A stretch of DNA of 64,000 bases from [Clostridium] saccharolyticum WM1 (GTDB taxonomy: Bacteria; Bacillota; Clostridia; Lachnospirales; Lachnospiraceae): contig NC_014376.1 of assembly GCF_000144625.1 (NCBI RefSeq), positions 2,790,001-2,854,000 on the forward strand. Direction: 5' to 3'. A program made the translations under genes and the position numbers. This document shows, one piece after another, positions 16,503-28,000 of this stretch. The notes under the pieces are model-generated. The model searched no databases. It saw only the letters and a program-made list of their open reading frames with translations, and had not been told where the DNA came from. The first letter of the stretch is position 1. Every line of letters begins with the position of its first letter.

Positions 16503-18113
16503 TCAGGAACAGCTCTTTTTTATTGTTAGATTCTCATATTCCTTTGGAGTATACCCCGTAATTTTTTTAAATACAGCACTGAAATAGTACTGTGTATCAA
16601 AACCAAGCATATCTGAAACTTCATACATCATATACTGATACGTTTCAATCAGTTCCTTTGCCTTTTCAATTTTAACCTCTGTGACATAATCCGTAAAGTT
16701 CTTCCCCGTATTTTTTTTAAACGTGCTGCTTAAATACCCCTGGCTGATATTCAGCATGGAAGACATCTGGTTTAAGGTTATTTTTTCCCGGTAATGCTCA
16801 CGGATGTAATCCAGAATCAGTTCCATATATTTATCCTGCCTGCTTTCCTTACAGATCACCAGTGCTTCTGCCACCTGATCACGAAATCTCTCCAGCCAGG
16901 CAATCACAGCGTTTAAGTCAGACAGCCGGTTTAATTGCCCTGCCACATCCAAAATATAGGGGAAGTTCTCCTCTTTTCTTTCTTCCAGCAAAAAAGTTAT
17001 AAAGTAGTAAAGATTGCTGCATGCATTTACGGCCTGGGCACGGGAAGGCCTGCATTGAACGAACAGTTCAATGATCTGGTTCATTATATGGGAAAAGCTG
17101 TCATGGTCATTACGGCGGATGATACCCTTTAGTTCCTTCTTTAAAAAATTAATATTAAAGCTTCTGCTGTGACGGAAGCTTTCTCTGCAGTTTTCCGAAT
17201 AAAAAATAATCTGGCCGGAATCGTCACAATATGTATCATTCATCGCACTCATTGCCTGATAAAGAAGGTCCTGGATCTCATCTGCTTCCCCCACCGGCCG
17301 GCTGACAGCAATGGACACAGGTCCCTGGAAATAAAACTTCATTGCCTGGCGCAGCTTGACGCTCATTGTCTCAGCCTGTTGTTGATAGTCAGCCAGCCCC
17401 TCCAGCGAAAGTACAAGAATAAAACTGTTTTGCTCCTTCTTAAGAAGACAGCTTCTGTCAAAGAAACCCTTTGCCATTTCATGAATGATATTTTCCGCGA
17501 ATTTCATGGTTCTTTTCTGATCGGCCCTGGTAAATTTCTCGGCAGCTCCCTCAAATTCATAATTAAAATGAATCAGCATCAAAAGCAGGACCGGATAATG
17601 CTCTCTGATCACCGCCGCCAGCTCTTCATCCGGCTGAGTATCCCTGTCGCTAATCAATATATGCCTGAAATAATTGTGTATGCGCTGGTCCGTGGTTCCC
17701 TCCCCGTCTTCCATGGCCGGTATCCTTCGGTGGGTTAAATTGCATCTGTCTTTGGCTCTTTCCAGGGCTGCGATCAGTGCTTTTTCATCAAGCTCCAGCT
17801 TCACAAGATAATCAACCGCTCCCAGACGCAGCGCTTCTTTAATCAGAGAAATTTCTTCCAGGTTTGTCAGAAGAATAAAGGATGCCGTATATCCATTTTC
17901 TATAGACGCCTTCATAAAACTGATTCCATCCATAACAGGCATTTTAATATCGGATATTACGATATCCGGCTGAAGAGTTTCCATTAATCCAAGTGCCTGC
18001 TTGCCGTTGGAGGCTTTTCTCACTATATTACATTGATGCTCTTCCCAGTTAAGAAGGGAAGTGACCCCTGCCAAAATCAGCGGCTCGTCATCTACGATCA
18101 TGATGCGATACAT
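16503..18113 (-). CDS. YesN-type response regulator with AraC DNA-binding domain
   Basis: 536 residues: an N-terminal receiver (DD at 8-9, phospho-acceptor Asp55 in VISDIKMP, Lys in DYLVKLE), a long middle region, and a C-terminal pair of AraC helix-turn-helices (KITLNQMSSMLNISQGYLSSTFKK and YEVSDMLGFDTQYYFSAVFKKITGYTPKEY). Such regulators usually pair with a LytS/YesM-type sensor kinase and control carbohydrate uptake or degradation. No kinase gene is adjacent. It lies directly downstream of the glycan-degrading operon on the same strand, 267 bases beyond the foldase gene, so it is a candidate regulator of that operon. Confidence 0.88.
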   Translation of the reverse strand: MYRIMIVDDEPLILAGVTSLLNWEEHQCNIVRKASNGKQALGLMETLQPDIVISDIKMPVMDGISFMKASIENGYTASFILLTNLEEISLIKEALRLGAVDYLVKLELDEKALIAALERAKDRCNLTHRRIPAMEDGEGTTDQRIHNYFRHILISDRDTQPDEELAAVIREHYPVLLLMLIHFNYEFEGAAEKFTRADQKRTMKFAENIIHEMAKGFFDRSCLLKKEQNSFILVLSLEGLADYQQQAETMSVKLRQAMKFYFQGPVSIAVSRPVGEADEIQDLLYQAMSAMNDTYCDDSGQIIFYSENCRESFRHSRSFNINFLKKELKGIIRRNDHDSFSHIMNQIIELFVQCRPSRAQAVNACSNLYYFITFLLEERKEENFPYILDVAGQLNRLSDLNAVIAWLERFRDQVAEALVICKESRQDKYMELILDYIREHYREKITLNQMSSMLNISQGYLSSTFKKNTGKNFTDYVTEVKIEKAKELIETYQYMMYEVSDMLGFDTQYYFSAVFKKITGYTPKEYENLTIKKSCS

Positions 18114-18380
18114 TAGTCATTCTCCTTTTGCCTATGTTTGATATTTCAATGGAAGCTTTAGATTCCCTGCATACATAGCCCTGCCTTGTTCCACTCAGCG
18201 TTTCCCAAGGATTTCAGGGCGTAAATATTGTCTCTTCTGGTATTCCGGTTTCTTTTCTCCCATGGTAATAAACAAACCATTGCTATTAGAAAATGCGTAT
18301 ATCCTAACCATTCCCCTCGTTAATCCCGGCCTGATGCCGCTGGAATCAGCATTTTTTAACCCCCTTACCTTTCATATTCA

Positions 18381-19403
18381 TCATTTTACATGGTAACCGT
18401 ACTCTTCCAAACACTGTTTGATGTATTCCTCATAGGCTTTTTCCAGCCACATATTCTTTAAAAGGGGCACCGACTCTTCATATCCTGCCTTTCCGTAGTC
18501 ATGCTTATCCAGAACCAGGAGGATTCCCTGGGAAGGACCGTAGTCCAATACGCCGCTGTTCTGCCCCGGCTCCAAGAACCGGGTCTGTTCCACCAGCCAA
18601 GTTATTTCCTGATTGTCTCTGGGCAAATCAGACATATCATAGACTGCTTCCTCGTATTCGATCTTCGCCTCAGACCATTCATTGATGCCATGAATGAGAT
18701 CAGCCGGCGCCATTCCTTGGGCCAATCCCTTCTCCACATAGCACCAGACCTTTTTCAGCTCTTCCGGATACTCCCCGGCTTTCATGCCGTAAAACATATA
18801 AATTCCGATTCTGGCCCTGCAGCCTTTATCAAACAGGGACGGGTCTGCACCGGCATATAACTCCTTAAGCTGATCCTGGGAAGGTTCCAGCTTCTCCTCC
18901 ATAAGTGTTCTCTTCAGCTCGTCCCTGATTTCCATCTGGGTTCTGGAGACATATTCCATCAGACCATACTGGCCGGGACCGTAAGATATGCGTTCAGAAG
19001 ACTGCCGCTTTTTATTCTCTTTCTCCAGGGACCGTTTGATATCTTTTAGAGTGATATCCGCAGGAATTCCATATTGGGAAGCCTTCACCCGTTCTACCGT
19101 ATCCCGGAGAAGACGGTCCATGGCCATCTGTCTTAATGCTTCCTTTGGGGACTCGCCATGGACCGATGTCTCCCAGAATCCGTCTTCATTTGGGTCCAGC
19201 TTATATTTGCTGTAAAAATCAGATGCTATCTGGGCCCGGCAGTCAGTTTCATAAAGCGCCAGATGGTCCTGGGTTATGATGCTGTTTTCAATTTTCATCA
19301 CTTCATAGGATGGCCGTTTTAACCACCAGATTCCGGCCATAAGCAAAACCACGGCTGATACCGCTCCCATTATCCTCTTCCATCTGTGGGCTTTCTGTTT
19401 CAT
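18381..19403 (-). CDS. Membrane-anchored SurA/PpiC-like foldase
   Basis: 340 residues: an N-terminal membrane anchor (about 12-27), then a SurA-N-like helical region with IITQDHLALYETDCR and a long charged helix, and a C-terminal part that may hold a degenerate parvulin (PpiC) domain (SGVLDYGPSQGILLVLDKHDYG). It probably acts outside the membrane as a chaperone. AGGAGGAG precedes the ATG, only 16 bases after the PL8 gene, so it is the last gene of the glycan-degrading operon and may help fold those very large exported proteins. Isomerase activity is uncertain because the parvulin core is weak. Confidence 0.65.
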   Translation of the reverse strand: MKQKAHRWKRIMGAVSAVVLLMAGIWWLKRPSYEVMKIENSIITQDHLALYETDCRAQIASDFYSKYKLDPNEDGFWETSVHGESPKEALRQMAMDRLLRDTVERVKASQYGIPADITLKDIKRSLEKENKKRQSSERISYGPGQYGLMEYVSRTQMEIRDELKRTLMEEKLEPSQDQLKELYAGADPSLFDKGCRARIGIYMFYGMKAGEYPEELKKVWCYVEKGLAQGMAPADLIHGINEWSEAKIEYEEAVYDMSDLPRDNQEITWLVEQTRFLEPGQNSGVLDYGPSQGILLVLDKHDYGKAGYEESVPLLKNMWLEKAYEEYIKQCLEEYGYHVK

Positions 19404-19419
19404 ATTCTCCTCCTGATGC

Positions 19420-22400
19420 TTAGAATCTTCTTCTATATTTTACCATTTCCCGGGTCAGACGTCTCTCCATTTCATGAATTTCTTCCATTTCTGCATCCGG
19501 ATCCAGGAGAATCTGTTTTCCTTCGTCAATCATCTGTGCCAGGCTTATTTCATCTACATTGGTATAGTCCTCCGGTTTGATATTGGAAGCCAGATCAATT
19601 ATGTAGTTTAAATTCTTTTTTATTATCCTTTCCGGTACATAATCGGGTTCCCACTTAAGCGACGGCTTTTGGGCCCCCTCTTTAACAGTTCTGGATGAAT
19701 GAATTCCTGCATAATTGTTTTTGGCCGCCGTTGGGATGCTGATCTCAAAAGAGATTTCCGCATCTCCGCCCGTTAATGCTCTGCAGACTGCATCCGTCAC
19801 ATCCAGCTTCTGTATCAGGCTCTCTCCTGCCATGGCCTTTGTAAAGGAGGCTACCGGGTTTGCAGCTGTACGGGGTGGGAAGCTGTTAAAAGTCACAGCC
19901 GTTCCTTTCCAGTCATTTTCCACCTGATAAATATCCGCAATGGCAAAATCCGTACTTGGCGTGTCCGTAAGCTCAAAGGTAAGATAAACTGCCTGAGGGA
20001 TTTCCTTCATTTGGTCCAGACTGAATTTCATAAGGGATTTTCTGGTGTAATTCTGGGCTCCTGCATCATTTTTTACAATCAGGCTGGCTGAACCGCTGAA
20101 ATTCTTATCCCCATCGGTGCCGCCCTGTACATAAACATCATCCATGACCAGGGTTATTTCTTCCCCCACCTGCACCTGAATTGATGCGGTAAAACCTGCC
20201 GTATTATACAGTCCCTGAGGCAATACCAGATGTCCGGCCAATTCATAAGTCCCTATGACGTCTTTCTGATAATCCCCTCTCTCCCATACAATCTCCAGCC
20301 TGTGGATGCCTCCTGCATTATCGTAGACCTCCACGGTTTCGGGAAGCTGCAGATTTACAAACTTTGTTCCAGGTTCTGCCTTGATCCGGCTGAATTCTCC
20401 GGAAAGTCCCATGATTTCACATGTTTCAGGCTCCAGCACCTTTATGGTAATATTTCTGGTCCTGCCTGCCAGCCCTGCAGTTTTCACAGCCAGTTTCATG
20501 AAGGGGACTTTCTGAAGCACCTCCACACCAAGGTCGGATTCCTTCACGTCACCCCCTATGTATGGAAGAGATAACTCAATGGTTCCATTGTTCTCCTGGG
20601 TCGGGTCTGACACCCCTATGGTTGCCTCATCTCCGTTGATCTGCACAGTCACTGATGCCGCTTTATCTGATGTGATGCCTGCTGCGGTTACTGTTTTGTT
20701 ATTCCAGAAGTTTACTGCGGTTATTCCCAGGTTCGTTTCCCTTACTGCATGGGCATCTTCGCTGCACTCTAATATTTCAATATCAGGTGACTGACCGTAA
20801 CGGGCCGTTTCCTCTGCAGTCCTTCCCGGAAGAATCACATAGGAATAAGATCCATTTACAGGCTTTTTCCCGTGCTCCAGCCAGAAGGTGGCAAACTGGT
20901 TCGTTTCCTCCCCTTCCGTGGTTCCCTGAGCATTCCAATTACCGGTCCTCTTTTCTTTTAATGCCATAACATCTGCTTTTCCCGGAAAATAATAGCCTAT
21001 GTCAGAGCCTTCGGTATTTCCTTCCAGGTGGATCCAGGAAGTTCCAGTTATTTTCGTACCTTTTAACGGCCCTTCCCCGCCATCGTTCCTGATGTCCATT
21101 GGTACTCCATCGATCAGAACCTGATTGCTTCCATCCTTTTGAAGTTTTCGGTTGTCAATAATGGTCTCCACATAATTGCCGGTGGATGAAGTGATCCCGC
21201 TTCCAACTGCTGCGATCTCATCATCAAACATGAACCAGGACTTTTTTGCATCAGTGCCTGATCTGGTGCTGCCGCTGCTGCCCAAGGTCTTATAATGCAT
21301 TCCTGCACTGCCGTAATTACCCACGCTGGAACCGCCCACCCAGCTGTAACTATTCTTTGTTCGGTCGCCGGCACCGTTGGGGCGAGTAACATATTCTGTG
21401 GTAATCCCGGCCAGACGCTTAGGATCTACAGTGGCCCAGTAACCTTCCCCGTACTGGTCCCTGTCACTGTTGTATAAGTAGGTCATTCCATCGGAAATAT
21501 TCCAGGTGCGCTTCCCTTCATCGTTAATCCATTCATGTCCGTAGGTACGGCTGGAATGCATGGATAGGGCGAATCCATATTCCGGCATAATATGTACCAG
21601 CTTATCCATTCCAGCAAACAGCTTGTGAAGCACATACTCGCTTCTTGGTTCAATGGATGCATCATTCATGATCTCATTTGCCTTCATTAGGGAAGCAATA
21701 TGGGTGCTGCGGCTATAGTAAAAATCCTCATCCAGACCGATGAAGTATTTCATCATACGGTTAAAGCGGCTCTGCTGCTCTGCCGGCATAGCGTCACCCA
21801 TCAGCATCATAGAATCCATGATTCCCGCACCTCTTGTCTTGTCATTTGAGGTTTTTCTTGTAATGTCTCTGCCGGATACCAGATCCATACACAGGCCATG
21901 ATAGATAAATGGTTCGATTCCTTCAAATATCATATCATAGATCAGCTGTTCTGCATGATCCTCGTAGGTCAGTTCAAAATCCGTACCGGAAAATACAGAG
22001 AACAGAATGCTCAGCTTTTCATACAACTGAGAACCGTATCCGCCCATATAAGCCAGAGCCTGATGCTGGATAAAGGACCCGTCCTCATAGAATCCGTCTC
22101 CCCCGGTCACATATTTAAATACAGTTTTGTACGCCTTTTTCACATGATCCAGTTTCTCCCTGTTATCCGTCAACAGGCCGGTTTGAACCACTACCATGCC
22201 TTTGTCAATTAAGTTTGCCCCTGTCATGGCCGGAGAGCCGGGATAACCGGAGGGACGGTCGCATACGGCAGTAAACCGGTTGACTGCTGCTGCATAGCGG
22301 CTCAACTGACCAGGAGTCAGGTCTTTATAAAGAATCAGAGCCGTATCCAGAAATGCTATGGGGCCTCCGATTTCCCAGTGCCACCAGTTTCCAAACACCG

Positions 22401-24942
22401 GTGTTTTTTCATTGCTGCTGCTATAGTGATGTTCATTCATAAAGTCCAGAGCCAGGATCAGCTCATGTTTCACTTCTTCCTTTTGATACAGCCGGCAGCC
22501 TTTGGTTGCCCATGCAATGGCGATATCCTTTAACCGGTAAAAGGTCTGGGCCACATTGCCGGAATGGACCTTGGCCTCTGCGCCGGTTCCTTTGATGAAG
22601 CTCATATCAAGATCATCCCAGAGATTAATTCTGGAATCATCGTTTCCCTTGTTCATGGTGTTCCAGTATCCTTCGGCTTTCTCATCCACTCCCTTAAGAT
22701 AGGTGCGGACCGCCTCATTGCCGGTATCCAATTCTCCGCCCAAAAGTGTGTAAAGCCATTTATTCCGTAATTCCTGAAACTGAGAATCTACCGGTGTCAG
22801 CCCTTCCATAGCAGCAGAAAGTCCTGCTGCTAGCTCATTGACCCGGTCTCTCACCTCACCGGGAAACAGGCGGACCTCAGGAGGGCCAACGTTTTCATAG
22901 GTCAGCTTACTCTGATCGTAAACCTTCTTAAAAATCCCCCTCCCTTCTTCCATAAGGTCCCGTACTTTTCCATAGGGTACGGTCTCATAATCGCCGGGAT
23001 TTAAGCACTTCGCCTGTTTATATACAGCAGGAAGGCCGGGTAGTGCCACCGTAATATCATACTCCGGAAGCCAGACAGAGGTTTTAAAGTTTCTTGCCTT
23101 AAATATCACACTGTCTTCGTAAATCTTTACATGATATCCGATACCAGCTTCCTTTCTTCCGTTTTCCGATTCATTATAGGAAGGGACATCAATCATGATG
23201 CCGTATTCCCTGTCAATGGCTTCCGCCACCCCAAATCCGTTGTGAATGTGGCCGGACATATAAATCACCTGAGGATACTTTGCAAATATCTCTTTTACTT
23301 TGGCATCCTGATTCCCGAAATCCAGAAGAATATTGCTTCTCCAATGGGTATCCTTAAGGGCATTGTGTCCCATGACAAAAATCGGTTTATCCGGACTGGC
23401 ATTTTCAGCCAGAGTTTTGTCCAGCCAGTTTAATTGTTCCGGGGAAAGATACATGGCATCTTTTAAGCCGTTTTCCGTATTGATCACAATAAAATGATAC
23501 CCGCCCAGCCATTTATCAAAATAAAGGCTTTGGCCGTTGCCAGGCATGTATCTTTTGTTATTTTTAAGATAAAGGGCTTTGGCAGCCGGCCAGTAAGCAC
23601 TGATCACACTTTCATCCTTGTTCCAGTCAGCGGAATGATATCCCCTGACATCATGGTTTCCCAAGGTTATAATAACCTTATCGTCAGTGACCGGAGAATA
23701 CTGGTCCATAATGGTATAGAGCCCATGATACTGTGCCTCCGTACTGCTCTGTGTAAAATCACCTAAATTCAGCAGCCCCAGGGAATCCGGGTCAATGGCT
23801 TTCATGTCCTTTAATCCTGCGATGAAATTTGCCCCATTGGCATCGGATACGTTGCCGGACTTAATGTGAACATCGGATACCACCTGGAAGCTGCCAATCG
23901 GCTCACGGCCTTCCAGAAATTGATGGAACCTTTCTTTCAGTCGGCTGACGGCTTCCATGGCAGCGGAGGCAGTCATAGACTCCAGCCCATTCTTTACATG
24001 CTGGATGTCCTCTTCCATCGCTTGGATCTGGTCCATGGGATACTGGGAACCAGGCCTTATGGAAGCCAGCCGGGTTTCCATCTGTTCCACGGCTGCCATG
24101 ACCCCTTCCGCTTCATAAATGATTTTTACCGCAGAGGCATCCACCGCCTTGTTATACACCCGCAGCTCATCAATGATACAGCCGCTCATGCCATAACACC
24201 CTCTGCCGTCACCGCCCAAAATAAAGTCCAATCCCGTATCAACGGATTTTCCTTTGTGTCCCGTCATGGAAGTAGACAAATATTTTTCCCCGTCTAAATA
24301 AACCGTCATATCCCCCTCCCGGTCAAAGCTTCCAGTCACATGATGCCACTTATCATCATTGGCAGGAATTCCCTTTAATTCCACCCGGCTGTTTCCTGTT
24401 CCGGAAAAATTCATTCTTAAATCCACATTGCTGGCATTATTAAAATTTCCAAAGGCCCATCCTGTATTGCTGCCGCTTAAATAGTTTTTATTGGAAAGAA
24501 TCGTTCCGTTGTTCTGTCCGTGATTTTCTGTCTTCATCCAAAAGGACAGGGAAAAATCCCCCGTTCCAAATGTTAAGTCAGTGGTCTGGCCATAGCTGAT
24601 ATACTGGTCGGCTTTTGTATTGGCCTGCCCTGCCCTGCTTCCGTTATCCATGGAAACCCCGTTGCCCAGGATCCCCTTTACAAAGTCCGGCTGGCCGTAA
24701 ATTGTCCCATTATTACCCCGTCCGGTCTGGTCTTTTACCTTGTTCCCGGAGATACTGCTTTCATCAAAGGAAGAATGCATGACCAGCCCGTCATTTAAAA
24801 TTGTTTCCAGATTCATTTGATCCCTCTCTCCTGCAGAGCCTCCCGGCAAAAGAGCCCCATAAGCTATATTTCCCATGAGATTCCCCGTCAGCATAAGATA
24901 AGCCAGCACTGCACAGCAAAATCTTTTCCTTTTTACCTTCAT
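19420..24942 (-). CDS. Secreted LamG - metallophosphoesterase - PL8 polysaccharide lyase
   Basis: 1840 residues. A signal peptide (about 1-29); a LamG/concanavalin-like domain (about 45-275); a calcineurin-like phosphoesterase (about 349-630) with complete motifs VSDVHI, NLGDFT, LGNHDV, MGHNA and SGHIHN; a polysaccharide lyase family 8 module (about 664-1395); a bacterial Ig-like segment; a DNRLRE-type beta domain (about 1597-1765); and a helical tail. The PL8 part has WWHWEIGGP and DGSFIQHQALAYMGGYG, whose His and Tyr are nine residues apart as in hyaluronate lyase. PL8 enzymes cut uronic-acid glycans (hyaluronan, chondroitin, xanthan) by beta-elimination. The added phosphoesterase suggests a phosphorylated or sulfated glycan. 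Second gene of an operon. Confidence 0.85.
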   Translation of the reverse strand: MKVKRKRFCCAVLAYLMLTGNLMGNIAYGALLPGGSAGERDQMNLETILNDGLVMHSSFDESSISGNKVKDQTGRGNNGTIYGQPDFVKGILGNGVSMDNGSRAGQANTKADQYISYGQTTDLTFGTGDFSLSFWMKTENHGQNNGTILSNKNYLSGSNTGWAFGNFNNASNVDLRMNFSGTGNSRVELKGIPANDDKWHHVTGSFDREGDMTVYLDGEKYLSTSMTGHKGKSVDTGLDFILGGDGRGCYGMSGCIIDELRVYNKAVDASAVKIIYEAEGVMAAVEQMETRLASIRPGSQYPMDQIQAMEEDIQHVKNGLESMTASAAMEAVSRLKERFHQFLEGREPIGSFQVVSDVHIKSGNVSDANGANFIAGLKDMKAIDPDSLGLLNLGDFTQSSTEAQYHGLYTIMDQYSPVTDDKVIITLGNHDVRGYHSADWNKDESVISAYWPAAKALYLKNNKRYMPGNGQSLYFDKWLGGYHFIVINTENGLKDAMYLSPEQLNWLDKTLAENASPDKPIFVMGHNALKDTHWRSNILLDFGNQDAKVKEIFAKYPQVIYMSGHIHNGFGVAEAIDREYGIMIDVPSYNESENGRKEAGIGYHVKIYEDSVIFKARNFKTSVWLPEYDITVALPGLPAVYKQAKCLNPGDYETVPYGKVRDLMEEGRGIFKKVYDQSKLTYENVGPPEVRLFPGEVRDRVNELAAGLSAAMEGLTPVDSQFQELRNKWLYTLLGGELDTGNEAVRTYLKGVDEKAEGYWNTMNKGNDDSRINLWDDLDMSFIKGTGAEAKVHSGNVAQTFYRLKDIAIAWATKGCRLYQKEEVKHELILALDFMNEHHYSSSNEKTPVFGNWWHWEIGGPIAFLDTALILYKDLTPGQLSRYAAAVNRFTAVCDRPSGYPGSPAMTGANLIDKGMVVVQTGLLTDNREKLDHVKKAYKTVFKYVTGGDGFYEDGSFIQHQALAYMGGYGSQLYEKLSILFSVFSGTDFELTYEDHAEQLIYDMIFEGIEPFIYHGLCMDLVSGRDITRKTSNDKTRGAGIMDSMMLMGDAMPAEQQSRFNRMMKYFIGLDEDFYYSRSTHIASLMKANEIMNDASIEPRSEYVLHKLFAGMDKLVHIMPEYGFALSMHSSRTYGHEWINDEGKRTWNISDGMTYLYNSDRDQYGEGYWATVDPKRLAGITTEYVTRPNGAGDRTKNSYSWVGGSSVGNYGSAGMHYKTLGSSGSTRSGTDAKKSWFMFDDEIAAVGSGITSSTGNYVETIIDNRKLQKDGSNQVLIDGVPMDIRNDGGEGPLKGTKITGTSWIHLEGNTEGSDIGYYFPGKADVMALKEKRTGNWNAQGTTEGEETNQFATFWLEHGKKPVNGSYSYVILPGRTAEETARYGQSPDIEILECSEDAHAVRETNLGITAVNFWNNKTVTAAGITSDKAASVTVQINGDEATIGVSDPTQENNGTIELSLPYIGGDVKESDLGVEVLQKVPFMKLAVKTAGLAGRTRNITIKVLEPETCEIMGLSGEFSRIKAEPGTKFVNLQLPETVEVYDNAGGIHRLEIVWERGDYQKDVIGTYELAGHLVLPQGLYNTAGFTASIQVQVGEEITLVMDDVYVQGGTDGDKNFSGSASLIVKNDAGAQNYTRKSLMKFSLDQMKEIPQAVYLTFELTDTPSTDFAIADIYQVENDWKGTAVTFNSFPPRTAANPVASFTKAMAGESLIQKLDVTDAVCRALTGGDAEISFEISIPTAAKNNYAGIHSSRTVKEGAQKPSLKWEPDYVPERIIKKNLNYIIDLASNIKPEDYTNVDEISLAQMIDEGKQILLDPDAEMEEIHEMERRLTREMVKYRRRF

Positions 24943-25001
24943 AAGACCGCTCCCCCAAATGGTCCCTGAAAGAGGGATATCCCTCTTTCAGGATAAATTG
25001 A

Positions 25002-28000
25002 TCACCGGACCCAGGCTCCGTTTTCATCTACCTGATACCCATCCGCCGTTGTGGTATTGGTACATAGGGCTCCCATTGGTCTGCTTCCGCTTTCCCCTGT
25101 CTGGAACCCCCATTTGCCGTCTTCTGTTTTCTGCCAGCCGGTTTCTCCCTGAGCAACAGGGTTAAAGTAATACCAGATTCCATGAATTAAGATCCAGCCG
25201 GTCCTCATGGCGCCTGATTCATCAAGGTAATACCAATAGCCGTCTGATTCTTCCTTTACCCAGCCTGTTTCCATGGCGCCTTGGGGACTGAGCCGGTACC
25301 ATATTCCCTGGTCCACGGTCCACCCGGTCTCCATCATACCGACGCTATTGAACCGGTACCATTTCCCGTTGATTTTCGCCCATTCATTGGCTGCGTAGGT
25401 TTTGTCTGCCTTTAAGAATCTCCATGAGGTTCCTCCGGTCTGCTGCCATTGTCCCCTCACATCAGAACCTGCCTTTTGGGAAGACGTACCTTGCCTGAAA
25501 CTGCCGGAGCTGCTTTCTTGGGAACCTTCCTTCACAACTCTTATCTGAAACGCATCTGTAAACACCTTGACCGCTTGATTGACCGCTGTGCGGTAAGTGA
25601 TGACTACATCCTTTACCCCCGGTACAGTAGTGCTTGCATCTGATATTTCATAACCGCTAATGATTTTTGTCGAGCCGTCACTGTATACGGCGGCTACCAT
25701 CAGACCGGAATGGCTGATTCGTTCTCCTGTGAGGTATTCTGTTTTTTCCGGCAGCGAAGTGATTTTAATTCCTGTGACGATCCTGGTTTCCGATCCTGAA
25801 TTTCCGCTGAATTCCAGTCCGTCAATGGCCTCCTTCAAATCGTCATAGGCCTGGTCCACCCGGTTCTGATCACCCTTTGTCAGAGTTTTATCCTTTAACA
25901 CAGATCTGGCTTCTGAGAGGGCATCCTGTAACACCTCATAGGACTCTTTCGTATAATCCTTCTTGTTCTTTGATTCCCCTATCAGCACCAAATCCCGGAG
26001 TGCGGATAGTTCCGGCATGAGATTTTCTTCTGAATCCAGATTCCAGATAGCTTCCATCAAATTGGAATAAGCCTTATGCACCTCAGTTTCTGTTGCCTTT
26101 GTATTGATCAGTACGGAAACCGCCTGATGAAAGGCCTTCAGGAAGCGGTTCCTTGCCCCGCCGGTCAGCCGGTCCAATCCCCCCTGGCTGACTAAGTCTG
26201 CTGCTTCCGTATAGAGAACCAGAAGGGCATTCTTGTCTTCCGGCTGGATCACATTTACGGTCACCGCAGCAAACTTCTGGTCCGGATTTTCAATGGTTTC
26301 GTGGCCGTTGAGATCCAGATATCCGATACACGTGTAGGAAAATACTTTTTCCGGGTCATAGGCATTATCCGGAAACCAATATTCAATGGGAACTTTTGCT
26401 TCCTTTCCATTATCCAGCAAAACTGCTGCCGACCCCGGCAGGCCCAGTTCCTCCCATGGAGTGCCTACCAGTTGGATGATTGCAGGGATATCTCTTACCG
26501 AAACGACTTTATGTATTGCTTCCATAACATAAACGGTACACCTGATGGGAAGCTTCACTCCATCTGCCTTTCCATACACCACAAAGCTTCCCTCGCTCTT
26601 GCAGGCTGCAGGATCCGTGTTGTTCCATTCCACGGTTACGTTCTTCTGGTCCCCGTTGGAATAAGTAACTGAAACAGTTTCCGGCAGAACCGGCATCTTT
26701 CCGGCCGGTGTTGATACGGAAACAGCTTCTGTCTGGGTTTCGTAAACATTGCTCAGTACCATGGTGGGAGCCATTTTTCCCGCGGCCTCTTTGGAAGCAA
26801 AATCAATGCCGCCGTTATCACCGTTTGCATATTCTCCGAAATAATCTGTTGTCATAAGGAATGAGAATTTTGTCTGTCCTTTTTTTCCATAGGCGTTTTT
26901 CACACAATCCGTCACGTCAAGCTCCACGATATTGTTATTGAGATCACGGATATTGGCATAAACGATTTTTTTATCATTGATCACCAAGCTGCCGTTGGAA
27001 CGATTGGGAGAGGAATTCCATGTCACCGTGCTTTCCTCCCAGTTGTCATCTACCTCATAAACCTTGAGATAGAAATGGTTGTTAATATTTTTATAATCCG
27101 ACTCTGAAACCGGTCTTGTCATCTGCAGCTTAATAGTGACTCTGGAGGCGGTCTTAAGCATTTGCTCGTCTTCCCTTAAATCAAAGCTGATCAGACCTCT
27201 TCTTGTGTAGGAAGGAGAATTATTTGCAGTTTTGATCTTAATGACACCGGGATCAGAGCTTCCATAGGCCTTGTTTCCGTCCGATTGCTGAGTATAGGCA
27301 TCCTTTGATGATATTGTCTCCTTTACACTTGTTCCGTCTCCCAGCTCACCGAGGATCGTCACCTTAGCTATACATCTGGTTTTTAAGCCGGATACGGTCC
27401 CTTCCACCGCAATCTCTCCTTCATGGGAATACTGTTCCAGAGGGAGTGGATTCCATGTCACCCCCAGATCCAGAGTTAGTCCTCCGGTAAACTCCGCGGT
27501 AACCGTTTCAGGGAGTGAGGGGTAAATTCCCGCAAAGGTGGAAACCTCAACCGGTTCAAAGTGTTCCGGAGCATCCGCTATGATTATAGTGGCCACCACC
27601 TGGTTGGATAATCCCGGAAGAACTCCCTCCAGTTCCAACACACCCGTCTCCATGCAATCCTCCCTTGTCAGTGCCTCCCACACAACCGGATAACGATAGG
27701 ATTCCCCCGCCAGAACAATGTTTAAAGTTACCGGCAGTTTCGGCACTACCCCCGGAGTGGTGACGATGCGGACTTCTTCTACTTCCTCTGCCAGCTCATC
27801 TTCACTGGAATATTCCAACGCTCCTATGTCCACACGCCCTGCAATGGTATTGCCCATAATATCCTCGGTAGGCATGCCTTCAATCCTTTGTCCTGCCCGG
27901 ATACAGGGGGACGTTTCTGTCAGTTGATATGGCTCTGCCAGCTTTTGGATCCTGTCTTTGGTAAAATCAGAATCCACAAGGTCTTCCTGCTCATCCATTG

